In this document: piece after piece, positions 8,371-18,300 of the stretch
How positions within the stretch are numbered: position 1 is the stretch's first letter
Layout: each line of letters starts with the position of its first letter
From: Agromyces sp. S2-1-8
GTDB taxonomy: Bacteria > Actinomycetota > Actinomycetes > Actinomycetales > Microbacteriaceae
Length of the DNA stretch: 64,000 nucleotides
Assembly: GCF_021129215.1 (NCBI RefSeq)
Contig: NZ_JAJOLP010000001.1
Coordinates: forward strand, 3,844,001 to 3,908,000
Reading direction: 5' to 3'
Notes under the pieces: model-generated
Databases searched by the model: none
Told to the model about the DNA's origin: nothing
The model's input: only the letters and a program-made list of their open reading frames with translations
Made by a program: the position numbers and the translations under genes

Positions 8371-9444
8371 TCAGACCCGCGACCGTCGGCCCGGTGCGCC
8401 CCCCGTGGCGTCCCCCGCCGCGCGGACGACGGGCGCCTCGGCCGTCGAGCCCCGGACGACGAGCCGGGGCACGACCTGCTCGACCTCGAGCACCCGCTCG
8501 CCGTGCACCTGGTTCAGGAGCAGCGCCACCGCGCGCCGGCCGGTCTCGCGGTAGTCCTGGTAGACCGTGGTCAGCGGCGGCCACACGTGCTGCGCGACCG
8601 GGATGTCGTCGAACCCGACGACGCTGATGTCGCCCGGCACGTCGAGGCCCATGTCGCGCACGGCATGCATGAAGCCGATCGCCATCTGGTCGTTGGCCGC
8701 GAACACCGCGGTGAAGTCGCGATGCCGCAGCAGCTCGCGCCCCGCGAAGTAGCCGAAGTCCGCGCTCCAGTCGCCGAGGATCGGCGGGCGCAGGTCGAGG
8801 TCGGCGTCGCCGATGGCGTCGAGGAACCCGCGCATCCGCGCCTCGGCCTCGATCCAGTCCTGCGGGCCCGCGAGGTGCACGATCTGGCGGTGGCCGAGGT
8901 TGATCAGGTGCTGCGTCGCGCGACGGGCGCCGGTGACCTGGTCGACCGACAGCGCGAGGTGGTCGCTGCGCCCCGTGGACTGCAGGCTCACGAACGGCAC
9001 GCCCACCGGCGAGGCGGCCAGCACCTCGAAGACGCGCACCTGCGGCGCGATCACGACGAGCCCCTCGATCGCCTGCAGCATCAGGTGCTCGAGCGCGTCG
9101 GCGATGCCCTCGGCGGACTGGTCGGCGATGTTCGCGGTGTTGACGTAGTAGCCGTGCTCGCGCGCCGCGTCCTCGATCGCGGCGATGCTCGTCGCCGGGC
9201 CGTACTCGGTGCTCGTCGAGGCGAGCACGCCGATCGTGTGCGAGCGGCTCGTGACGAGCGCGCGGGCCGCCCGATTCGGCCGGTACTGCAGCGTCTCCAT
9301 CGCGGCGAGCACGCGCTCGCGGGTCTCGGGCCGGATGCTCGGGTGATCGTTCAGCACCCGCGAGACCGTCTGGTGCGAGACCTCGGCCAGGCGCGCGACA
9401 TCGCGGATGCTGGGCGCCCGCCCCTTGGGTGTCTCAGGATTCAC
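8371..9444 (-). CDS. LacI family transcriptional regulator of the mms operon
   Basis: A 357-residue repressor. The N-terminal helix-turn-helix SIRDVARLAEVSHQTVSRVLNDH with hinge helix PNRAARAL is followed by a sugar-binding periplasmic-like core (TIGVLAST, FAANDQMAIGFMHA, SVVGFDDIPVAQHVWPPLTTV). The GTG start gives MNPETPKGRAPSIRD; no strong ribosome site is visible. It lies 152 bp upstream of mmsA on the same strand. Matching palindromes occur before both genes, so it likely represses both, with the transported sugar as inducer. The inducer is unknown. Confidence 0.93.
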   Translation of the reverse strand: MNPETPKGRAPSIRDVARLAEVSHQTVSRVLNDHPSIRPETRERVLAAMETLQYRPNRAARALVTSRSHTIGVLASTSTEYGPATSIAAIEDAAREHGYYVNTANIADQSAEGIADALEHLMLQAIEGLVVIAPQVRVFEVLAASPVGVPFVSLQSTGRSDHLALSVDQVTGARRATQHLINLGHRQIVHLAGPQDWIEAEARMRGFLDAIGDADLDLRPPILGDWSADFGYFAGRELLRHRDFTAVFAANDQMAIGFMHAVRDMGLDVPGDISVVGFDDIPVAQHVWPPLTTVYQDYRETGRRAVALLLNQVHGERVLEVEQVVPRLVVRGSTAEAPVVRAAGDATGGAPGRRSRV

Positions 9445-9457
9445 TGCCAGACCGTTC

Positions 9458-9547
9458 TGGAACCGATGTGCACGGTCACATCGAAGCTGGTTCCATTATG
9501 CACACCCGGCCGCGTCGCGGACAGGCGAATCATGTGACAGTCACATG
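9458..9547 (-). promoter_or_regulatory. lacI promoter with nested operators
   Basis: The minus strand has a good -10 CATAAT (9500-9495). Downstream of it, TGGAACC and GGTTCCA (9458-9495) flank a central TGTGCACGGTCACA (plus strand 9467-9480), the same half-sites as in front of mmsA. Upstream lies a perfect 17-bp palindrome CATGTGACAGTCACATG (9531-9547). The arrangement suggests autoregulation with a repression loop or two-site binding. Confidence 0.6.
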
Positions 9548-9650
9548 GCGGGGTCGAATCGTATCGACTTCCGGTGGTCGTCGCGCCGCGGCATCCTCGT
9601 CGCCGGGGTCGCGCTCTCACGGCCCCGTGGCACCCGGGGCAGGAGGACGC

Positions 9651-11075
9651 TTACGAGGCCCCGGATGCCTCGGGTCGGACCCTCGGCGCGAGCAGCAGCG
9701 CGACGACGGCGATGACGAGCGTGACGGCGAAGTCGGCCGAGAAGCCGCCGACGACGACCGCGCTCGAGACGAGCGCGGTGACCGCGAGCGCGACCGACGC
9801 GCCGAGCGATTCGGCGATCGAGAGGGCCGCGCTGTTGAAGCCCTGCTCCGACACCTTCGACATGCCGAGCACCGAGACCGAGTGACGCGGGTACATGAAG
9901 CCCATCGCGCCGCCCGCGAGCGTCCACGCGACGAAGGCGACCGCGGGCGGCAGGTGGAACGCGGCCACGGCGAGCACGACGGCGAGCGCCACCACGAGCA
10001 GGCCCGAGCCGATCAGGACGGCCCGGGCGTTCGAGACGCGGTCGCCGAGGCGGCCCTGCAGCCACGAGGCGGCGGCCCAGCTGATGCCGGCACCGGTGAG
10101 CACGGCTCCGGCCGCGCTCGCACTGAACTCGTAGTCCTCCATCAGCAGGTAGGGCAGGTAGATCTCGCTGCCGAAGAACGCACCGGCGACGACGAAGCGC
10201 GACAGCACGGTCGCGGGAAGCCCGCGAGCGGCGCGGACCGCGCCGGCCGGCAGCAGCGGCCGCACCGCCACGACGACGAGCACGATCGCGACGGCGGCGA
10301 CGATCCAGCGCCACGGGTCGCTGAACTCCTTCGCGAGCGAGATCCCGAGGGCGCCGACCGCGGTGAGCACGGCCCAGCCCACGCGGCCGAGGCTCCACGA
10401 CACCGACGGGTCGCCGGCGATCTCGCCGCGCACCCGGAGGATCGGCGGGAGGATCATGGCCGCCGCCGGGACGAGCAGGCCGATCACCCCGAGGAAGACC
10501 CAGTGCCAGCTCCAGGTCTCGGCGATCACGCCCGCGACCGCCGGCCCGACCATCGACGGGATGACCCACGCCGCCGCGAATCCGGCGAAGACGCGGGCGC
10601 GCAGCGCTTCGGGATACACCCGCGCGACGATGACGTAGAGCGGCACGATCACGGCGGCGCCCGACAGGCCGTGCACGAACCGGCCCACGATGAGCACGTT
10701 CATGTCGGTCGCGGTGCCCGCGATGACGAGTCCGACGACGAAGAGCCCCGCGGCCGTCACGAGCGACGGCAGCGGGCCCGAGCGGTCGGTCCAGTTGCCG
10801 GCGATGACCATGCCGATGATGCCCGCGGCGAGCGGCACCGCGAATGCGAGCGCGTAGAGCGCCTCGCCGTGCAGGTCGCTCGCGACGAGCGGCATGATCG
10901 TCGTGACCGCCATGGCCTCGAACGCCGCGAGGAAGATGAGTGCGAACATGCCGATCGACAGCCACCGGTACGGCGGGGACAGCGGGCTGCGGGCCTCGAT
11001 CGGCGTGGCCGCCGGTGCGTCGATCTCCCCGTTCTCGCGGGTCGGCATCGGGGTCTCGGCGGTCGGATCACTCAC
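9651..11075 (-). CDS. MFS transporter
   Basis: A 474-residue major facilitator protein with about 12-14 hydrophobic helices. It has the motif-A-like loop NWTDRSGPLPSLV after helix 2 and GRFVHGLSGAAVIVPLYVIVARVYP in the next helices. The look is that of a drug/metabolite proton antiporter; the substrate is unknown. The GTG start at 11075 follows TAGGCT by 7 nt with no ribosome site, which suggests a leaderless message. It lies 93 bp after the second lacI gene but has its own promoter with a CTTGA-type palindrome. Confidence 0.87.
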   Translation of the reverse strand: MSDPTAETPMPTRENGEIDAPAATPIEARSPLSPPYRWLSIGMFALIFLAAFEAMAVTTIMPLVASDLHGEALYALAFAVPLAAGIIGMVIAGNWTDRSGPLPSLVTAAGLFVVGLVIAGTATDMNVLIVGRFVHGLSGAAVIVPLYVIVARVYPEALRARVFAGFAAAWVIPSMVGPAVAGVIAETWSWHWVFLGVIGLLVPAAAMILPPILRVRGEIAGDPSVSWSLGRVGWAVLTAVGALGISLAKEFSDPWRWIVAAVAIVLVVVAVRPLLPAGAVRAARGLPATVLSRFVVAGAFFGSEIYLPYLLMEDYEFSASAAGAVLTGAGISWAAASWLQGRLGDRVSNARAVLIGSGLLVVALAVVLAVAAFHLPPAVAFVAWTLAGGAMGFMYPRHSVSVLGMSKVSEQGFNSAALSIAESLGASVALAVTALVSSAVVVGGFSADFAVTLVIAVVALLLAPRVRPEASGAS

Positions 11076-11080
11076 CCGGT

Positions 11081-11114
11081 CGAGCCTACGACCTCAAGGG
11101 CACTTGAACTCAAG
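11081..11114 (-). promoter_or_regulatory. MFS gene promoter with palindromic operator
   Basis: On the minus strand CTTGAGTTCAAG (11114-11103) is a palindrome of two 5-bp arms. It is followed by a third half-site CTTGAG at 11098-11093. TAGGCT, 7 nt before the GTG start, is a likely -10. Three half-sites over the -35 region suggest a local repressor, but no candidate other than the LacI protein is adjacent. Confidence 0.4.
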
Positions 11115-11168
11115 CCGCGGCGTGCCGACGCGCCGGGGACGGCACGCCCATGCCCGTGCGGCGGGCGG

Positions 11169-12194
11169 TCACCAGGTCGACGGCGCCCGGACCACGAGGC
11201 GCATCGGCAGCGACACGCGCTCGGGGGCGCGGGACCGATCGATCAGCCGCGTCATCGCGAGCCCGGCGGCTCGCCGGCCGAGGGCGTCGACATCCCCCGC
11301 GACCACCGTGATGCCGAGCACGCGAGCCCACTCGACGTCGTCGAATCCGACCAGCGTCGGGCGGGCGGCACGGTCGCGGGTGGCGAGTTCCTCGACCGCG
11401 CCGAGCAGGATGCGGTTGTTGCCGGCGACGATCGCCGTGGGCGGCTCGCGGAGTGCGAGCAGCTCGGCGGTCTGGGCGCGTGCCGATGCCACGTCGTGCG
11501 CGTCGGTGCGCAGCAGTGCGCGCCAGTGCGACGCCGCGCCCTCGTCGAGGACGTCGCCCATGCCGGCCAGGCGCTCGACGTGGGTGGGCAGCCAGCTGTA
11601 GTCGCCGATGAACGCGATCCGCCGATGGCCCGCCCCACGGAGGTGCTGTGCGGCGATCCGGCCGCCCGCCCGGTTGTCGAACACGACCGAGTCGGCGTCG
11701 AGGTGCTCTGCCGGGCGGTCGACGAACACGACCGGGATGCCGCGGGCCTGCAGGCGCGCGTACTCGGAGTGGTCGGGCATGGCGGACACGACGATCAGCG
11801 CCTTCGTCTTGCGATCGGCGAGATCCTGCACCGTCCGTCGTTCCTGCTCGGCCGACTCGCGCGAGTTCGCGACCGCGAGGTGGATCCCGTGCGGCCGCAG
11901 CTCGTCCTCGACGGCCTGCGCGAGTGCCGAGTAGAACGGGTTGCTGAAGTCGCCGGTGACCAGCCCGATCGAGTCGGCCAGGCGTCCGCTCGCGAGCAGG
12001 CTCGCCGCGGTGTTGCGCTGGTAGTCGAGCTCGCGCGCGGCCGCGAGCACCCGGGCGAGCGTCGCCTCGCTGACGTAGGACTCTCCCCCGAGGGCCCGCG
12101 ACGCCGTCTTCAGGCTGACGCCGGCGCGCTCCGCGACCTGCGCGAGCGTCGCGCGAGCCGCGGGCGACGCGGGCGGCCCCGCTGGTGATTCCAT
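11169..12194 (-). CDS. LacI family regulator, divergent from the GH92 gene
   Basis: A 341-residue repressor. The HTH segment is TLAQVAERAGVSLKTASRALGG and the core has LVTGDFSNPFYSALAQAVEDEL, VVFVDRPAEH and LVGFDDVEWARVLGITVV. The ATG at 12194 is preceded by GAGGAG and CGCC; longer upstream frames lack a ribosome site. It is divergent from the large alpha-mannosidase gene, whose promoter holds a perfect TATGACA/TGTCATA palindrome. Control of mannan or N-glycan use is therefore likely, by inference from position. Confidence 0.92.
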   Translation of the reverse strand: MESPAGPPASPAARATLAQVAERAGVSLKTASRALGGESYVSEATLARVLAAARELDYQRNTAASLLASGRLADSIGLVTGDFSNPFYSALAQAVEDELRPHGIHLAVANSRESAEQERRTVQDLADRKTKALIVVSAMPDHSEYARLQARGIPVVFVDRPAEHLDADSVVFDNRAGGRIAAQHLRGAGHRRIAFIGDYSWLPTHVERLAGMGDVLDEGAASHWRALLRTDAHDVASARAQTAELLALREPPTAIVAGNNRILLGAVEELATRDRAARPTLVGFDDVEWARVLGITVVAGDVDALGRRAAGLAMTRLIDRSRAPERVSLPMRLVVRAPSTW

Positions 12195-12317
12195 GGCGCT
12201 CCTCGTGACCGATCGGTAGGCCCATTCTCCCGGTCCGGAGCGATCCGTCCACTCGTGGCACTCGGGTGCACCACGGTCTTCCGGACGGGACGGCAACCGT
12301 GGTAGCTTCCATCAGTG

Positions 12318-12335
12318 TATGACAGCGGTGTCATA
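12318..12335. promoter_or_regulatory. Palindromic operator upstream of GH92
   Basis: TATGACAGCGGTGTCATA has perfect 7-bp arms around GCGG. This is the usual size and CG-containing centre of a LacI-family operator. It is 30 bp upstream of the proposed GTG start of the alpha-mannosidase. Confidence 0.6.
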
Positions 12336-12364
12336 ACTTCGCAGTGCAGCGAGAGGGAGCGACG

Positions 12365-15300
12365 GTGAAGCAATTCATCCGGTCGGGCAACGCCCGCCGA
12401 ACGCGGGCGACCGCAACAGCAGTGATCACGTTGGCGATGGCCGCGGCGGCGTTGACGCCGATCTCGGCCGCAGCGGCGCCCGGGGAGGTGACGTTCCAGT
12501 CCTCCTTCGAGGCGGGCGACGCCGTTCCGGCCCTCGCCGGAACCGGCGAGTCGGTGAACGTCAGCGGCGATCGCAACGTGCCCGGCAGCCTGCTGCCGCA
12601 GGTGGCGGCGGTCACCGCCTCGGGCGAGAACCCGCCCAACGAGACCGCCGGCAACCTCGCCGACGGCAATCCCGGATCGAAGTGGCTGGTCTTCAGCGCC
12701 ACCGGCTGGGCGCAGTACGAACTGGCCGAGGCGCAGCCGATGGAGGCCTACACGCTCACCTCCGGCAACGACGCGCCCGAGCGCGATCCCCGCGACTTCC
12801 GCGTCCTCGGCTCGAACGACGGGTCCGACTGGACCGTCGTCGACACGCGCAGCGGCGAGTCGTTCTCCGCGCGCGGGCAGACCCGGAGTTTCGCGCTCGC
12901 CGCCCCGAGCGCCCCGTATCGCTACTACCGCCTCGACATCACCGCGAACCACTCGGGCGGCCTCATCCAGCTCGCCGGCTGGGAGCCGATCTCCGACGCC
13001 GACGCCGAGCCCGTCGCCTCCGACCTCGCACTCGAGGTCGACTCGGGCCCGACGAGCTCGTACACCGCGAAGACCAACGTCGGCTTCTCGGGCACGCACG
13101 CCCTCCGCTACGCCGGCAGCCACCTCGGCGCCGGGCCCGCGGCGTCGACGTCGGTGCTCTACGACGACCTCGACATCGCCATCCAGGCCGACAGCCGACT
13201 CTCGTACACCGTCTTCCCCGTGCTCGACTCGGGGCAGACGTACGCATCGACGTTCGTCGCCGTCGACCTCGTGCTCGACGACGGCACGACCCTCGCCGCC
13301 GCCGACCTGACCGACACGTACGGCTACGGGGCCGACGCGCGCTCGCAGGGTCTCGCGAACGTGCTCTGGCCCGACCAGTGGAACAAGGTGACCGTCGACC
13401 TCGGCTCGCTCGCCGGACGCACCGTCACCGGCGTCCTGCTCGACTACGACCACCCGGGCGACGGCGTCACCGGCGTCGAGACGCCTGCCGCCGGCACGAC
13501 CGTCCTCGGATGGCTCGACGACATCAGCATCGAGGAGGCCGAGCCGCTCGACACCGCAGCCGGTCTCGTCTCCTACGTCGACACGCGCCGCGGCACGAAC
13601 TCCACCGGCGGGTTCTCACGCGGCAACAACATCCCGGCGGTCGGCTGGCCGAACGGCTTCAACTTCATCACCCCGATGACGAACGCCGACAACACCGGCA
13701 CGATCTACCAGTACCAGGGCGCCAACACCGCGCAGAACCTCCCGGCACTGGAGGGCATCGGCTTCTCGCACCAGCCGAGCATCTGGATGGGCGACCGCAA
13801 CCAGCTCGCCGTCCTGCCCGCGGTGGGTGCGAACCCCACCTCGACGCTCGACGACCGGCGCCTCACGTTCCACCACGAGAACGAGCTCGCGCGGCCCGAC
13901 GTCTACGGGGTCGAGTTCGACAACGGGATCACGACCGAGGTCACCGCGACCGATCACGGCGCCATCTACCGGTTCGGCTTCACCGGGGACCGGAACTCGG
14001 TGATCGTCGACCAGCTGGTGAACTCCTCCAAGCTCACGATCACCGGCGACACGGTCACCGGCTGGGTCGACGGCGGCTCCGGCTGGCCGGGCCGCACCCG
14101 CATGTTCGTGTACGGCACCTTCGACGCCCGGCCGACGACGGCCGGGCCGACGACGCAGGGCAATCGCAACGGCAGCGCACGCTTCGCCGCCTTCGACACC
14201 TCGGGCGACCGCACCGTCGAGCTGCGCATCGCATCGTCGTTCATCTCGCAGGAGCAGGCGCAGCGCAACCACGGGCTCGAGCTCGACGGTGTCTCGTTCG
14301 AAGACGCCCACTCCGCCGTGCAGCAGGCCTGGAACGACCGCCTCGGCGTCATCCACGACGTGGAGGGGGCGACCGAGACGCAGCTCGTGACCCTGTACTC
14401 GAGCCTCTACCGCCTGAACCTCTACCCGAACTCGCAGTTCGAGAACGTCGGCACGGCGGGCGACCCCGAGTACCGGTACGCGAGCCCCGTGTCGGCCACG
14501 ACCGGCTCGGCGACCGACACCACGACCAACGCGAAGATCGTCGACGGAAAGATCTTCGTCAACAACGGGTTCTGGGACACGTACCGGACGGCGTGGCCGC
14601 TCTACTCGCTGCTCTACCCCGACGTCACCGAGGACCTCGTCGACGGCTTCGTTCAGCAGTACCGCGACGGCGGATGGATCGCCCGTTGGTCGTCGCCCGG
14701 CTACGCCGACCTCATGACCGGCACGAGCTCGGACGTCGCCTTCGCCGAGGCCTACCTCGCGGGCGCCCTCGACACCGAGACCGCGCTCGAGGCCTACGAC
14801 GCCGCGGTGAAGAACGCCACGGTGCTCCCCGTGTCGAACGCCGTCGGCCGCAAGGGCCTCGCGCAGTCGATCTTCCTCGGCTACACCGAGGAGAGCACCC
14901 ACGAGAGTGCGTCGTGGGGCCTCGAGGGCTTCATCAACGACTTCGGCATCGGCGAGATGGCGGCGGCGCTCGCCGACGACCCGAACACGCCGGCCGACCG
15001 CGTCGAGCGGCTCCTCGAGGAGGCCGACTACTTCGCGGCACGTGCCGGCCACTACGCCGAGATGTTCAACCCGGAGGCCGGAACCTTCACCGCCCGCAAC
15101 GCCGACGGCACCTGGCCGGTCGGCGCCGACTTCGACCAGAAGGCCTGGGGCGGCGCGTTCACCGAGGCGAGCGCGAAGACCTTCGGCTTCCACGCGCCGC
15201 ACGACGTCGCGGGGCTCGCCGCGCTGTACGGCGGGCGGCAGGGGCTGATCGACGAGCTCGACGAGTTCCTCACGGTCCGCGAGAAGGCCGACTACTCCGG

Positions 15301-18300
15301 CATCCACGAGGCGCGGGAGGCGCGCGACGTGCGGCTCGGCATGCTCGGCATGTCGAACCAGGTCGCCCACCACATCCCGTACGTGCTCGCCGAGGCGGGC
15401 GACCCCGCCGAGGCGCAGGCGCTGATCCGCGACATCCAGCAGCGGCTCTTCGTCGGCTCCGACATCGGCCAGGGCTACCCCGGCGACGAGGACAACGGCG
15501 AATTCTCGGCCTGGTACGTCTTCTCGGCCCTCGGCCTCTACCCGCTCGAGGTGGGATCGGGCGACTACACGATCGGCACGCCGCTGTTCGATCGCGCCAC
15601 GCTCCGCATCGGCGACCGCGACCTCGTGATCTCGGCCCCCGGCGCCTCCGCGGGCAAGACGTACGTCTCCGGGGTCTCGCTCAACGGCGCGCCGATCGAC
15701 GAGACCACCCTCGACGGCGACCTGCTGCGCGACGGGGGCGAGCTCGAGTTCGCGATGAGCGACGAGCCGAGCGACTGGGCGGCGAAGGACCTCGGCGAGG
15801 AGCTCGACGTTCCGCGCACCCTGGTCGACGCCACCAAGGTCGGCCGCGGCACGCTCTCGGCGGGCGACGCGACCTCGACCGCCGCGCTCGTCGACGACAG
15901 CATGAACACGACGACGACCTTCGACTCGGGCAGCGCCGAACTGACCTGGACGTCGCAGTCCGGGCCGGTCACGGTCGGCCAGTACACGCTGACGGGCGCC
16001 GCGCTCGACACCGCACCCGCGGCGTGGACCCTCTCGGGCTCGACCGACGGGGAGAACTGGACCGAGCTCGACCACCGCGACGGCGAGGCCTTCGACTGGC
16101 CGACCCAGACGCGCCCGTTCTCCACCGACGCCGATGGCGTGTTCACGAGCCTCCGGCTCGACGTGGAGTCCGGCGGCGGGCCGCTGACCCTCTCGGAGGT
16201 CGAGCTGTTCGCCTCGGCCGGCACGGCCGAGGGCCTGACGGTCAGTCCGGCGGCGGCGCAGTCGGTCGCGGTCGGCACCGAGTTCACGGGCGCCGTCGCG
16301 ACGATCGTCGGCACCGAGACCTCCGCCTCCGGGTACCAGGTCACCGTCGACTACGGCGACGGCGCCGGCCCGGTCGAGTCGACGCTCACCCGCGACGACC
16401 TCGGCGGCTGGCGCGTCTCGGCACCGCACACCTTCGCGGCCCCCGGCGTGTACACGGCCGCGGTGATCGTGCAGGACTCGACCGGGGCCGTCGCCTCGGC
16501 GGCCTCGAACGTCGCGGTCGCCCGTGACGAGTCCCTGGTCGGCTCGTTCGGCTCCGTCTGCATCGGCGACCTCGGCACGACGGCCGCGAACTGCGACGGC
16601 CAGGGCTTCGGGTACTTCCGCGACAAGCTCGCCGCCGACGGCTTCGTGCAGGGCTCGACCCTCGCGATCCCCGGCACCGAGCTGACCTACGACCTCCCCG
16701 CGGTGGCGGCCGGCGAGGCCGACAACATCACGGGCGAGGGGCAGACCGTGCGCATCGACCTCGGCACCGGCGCGACGCAGCTCGCGTTCGTCGGCACGGC
16801 GACCGAGAGCGCGCGCCAGCCCGAGGCGGTGCTGCACTTCACCGACGGCACGTCGCAGACCGTGCAGATCTCGTTCGGCGACTGGGTCGGTGCCTCCGGC
16901 AACCCGGCCTTCGGCAACACCGTGCTCGCGATCTCGGAGGGCCGGCTCTCCGGTACCGCGGCGGAGTCGCAGGTCAAGAACACCGCGATCTACGCGACGG
17001 CGCCGATCACGATCGACACCGATGCCGATGGTGCCCCGAAGGTGGTCGAGTCGCTGACGATGCCCACCGAGGAGGGCACGCTCAGGGACGGCCGGGTGCA
17101 CGTGTTCGCCGTCGCCTCCGACGGCGACCGCTCCGCAGCGACGCCGCTCGACGTGCAGCCGCAGGCGGTCGACGCGCAGGTCGCGGGCGAGGCCTTCGAG
17201 GCGACGCTCGCGACCACGACGGGCGGTGCGCCCGACCAGACGGCCATCGTCAACTGGGGCGACGGCACCTCGGTGTCGTCGGTGCCGGTGGTCGGGGGCG
17301 ACGTCGTCGGCGAGCACACCTACGCCGTCGCCGGCGAGTACACGGTCTCCGTGACGGTGGACGACGGCATCCGATCGGCGACGACCACGCTCGAGATCGT
17401 CGTGGAAGAGCCCGCGCCCGTGTACACGCCAGAGATCGCGGTCGAACCGACCCAGTCGGCTCCGGGCGGCACGATCCGCATCACCGGCGACGGGTTCGCC
17501 CCCGGCGAGTCCGTCGAACTCCGGTTCGCCGACGGTGCGCCGGTGCAGACGACCGCGAGCGGCGAGGGCGCGATCGATGCCGAGCTCACCGTCCCGGGCG
17601 ACGTCGTCGACGGCGAGTACCCGGTGACGGCCGTCGGAGCCGTTTCGGCGGTCGAGGCGTCGGCCACGCTCACCGTGCTCACGCCCGCGGTGGCCACCAC
17701 CGTGACGCTCGGCTCCGAGGCCGCCGAGCCGGTGGCGGGCGACCTCGTGCCGTTCACCGCCACCGTCGCGCCGGCCGAGGCCGGGGGGTTGGTGGAGCTG
17801 CTCGAGGGCGACGTCGTCGTCGGCACCGCGACCGTCACGGCGGGCACGGCGACCGTGGACGTGCGTGTGGAGACCTCGGGCACCCACACCTACACGGCGC
17901 GCTTCACCCCGGACAACCCGGGAGCCTACCTCGGGTCGGTCTCGGAGCCGTTCTCGATCGAGGTCGGCGACGCCCCGGTGGCCGAGGCCGAGCTCGTGCT
18001 GGGCGACGACCACGTCGTCCAGGGCGGAACGCTCCAGATCACCGGCCGCGGCTTCGGCCCGGGAGAACTCGTGACGGTCAGGCTGCACTCGGAGCCGATC
18101 CGGATCGCTGAGATCACCGCCGACGAGGAGGGCGCATTCGAGGCCGTGGTCACCATCCCGGCGACCGCGGAGCTCGGCGACCACACCCTCATCGCCGAGG
18201 GCGCCACCTCGGGCCTGAGCGCCCAGGCGACGCTGACGGTCACGCGCGCGACCGTCGAGGTCCCGACCTTCGCCGTCGGTGCACCGAACAAGCTGCTCGC

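Noticed and set aside
9429-12188. A 919-codon open frame on the plus strand over the MFS and lacI genes
   Set aside because: Low-complexity Arg/Gly/His/Asp composition with no recognisable fold; the minus-strand MFS and LacI proteins are unambiguous.
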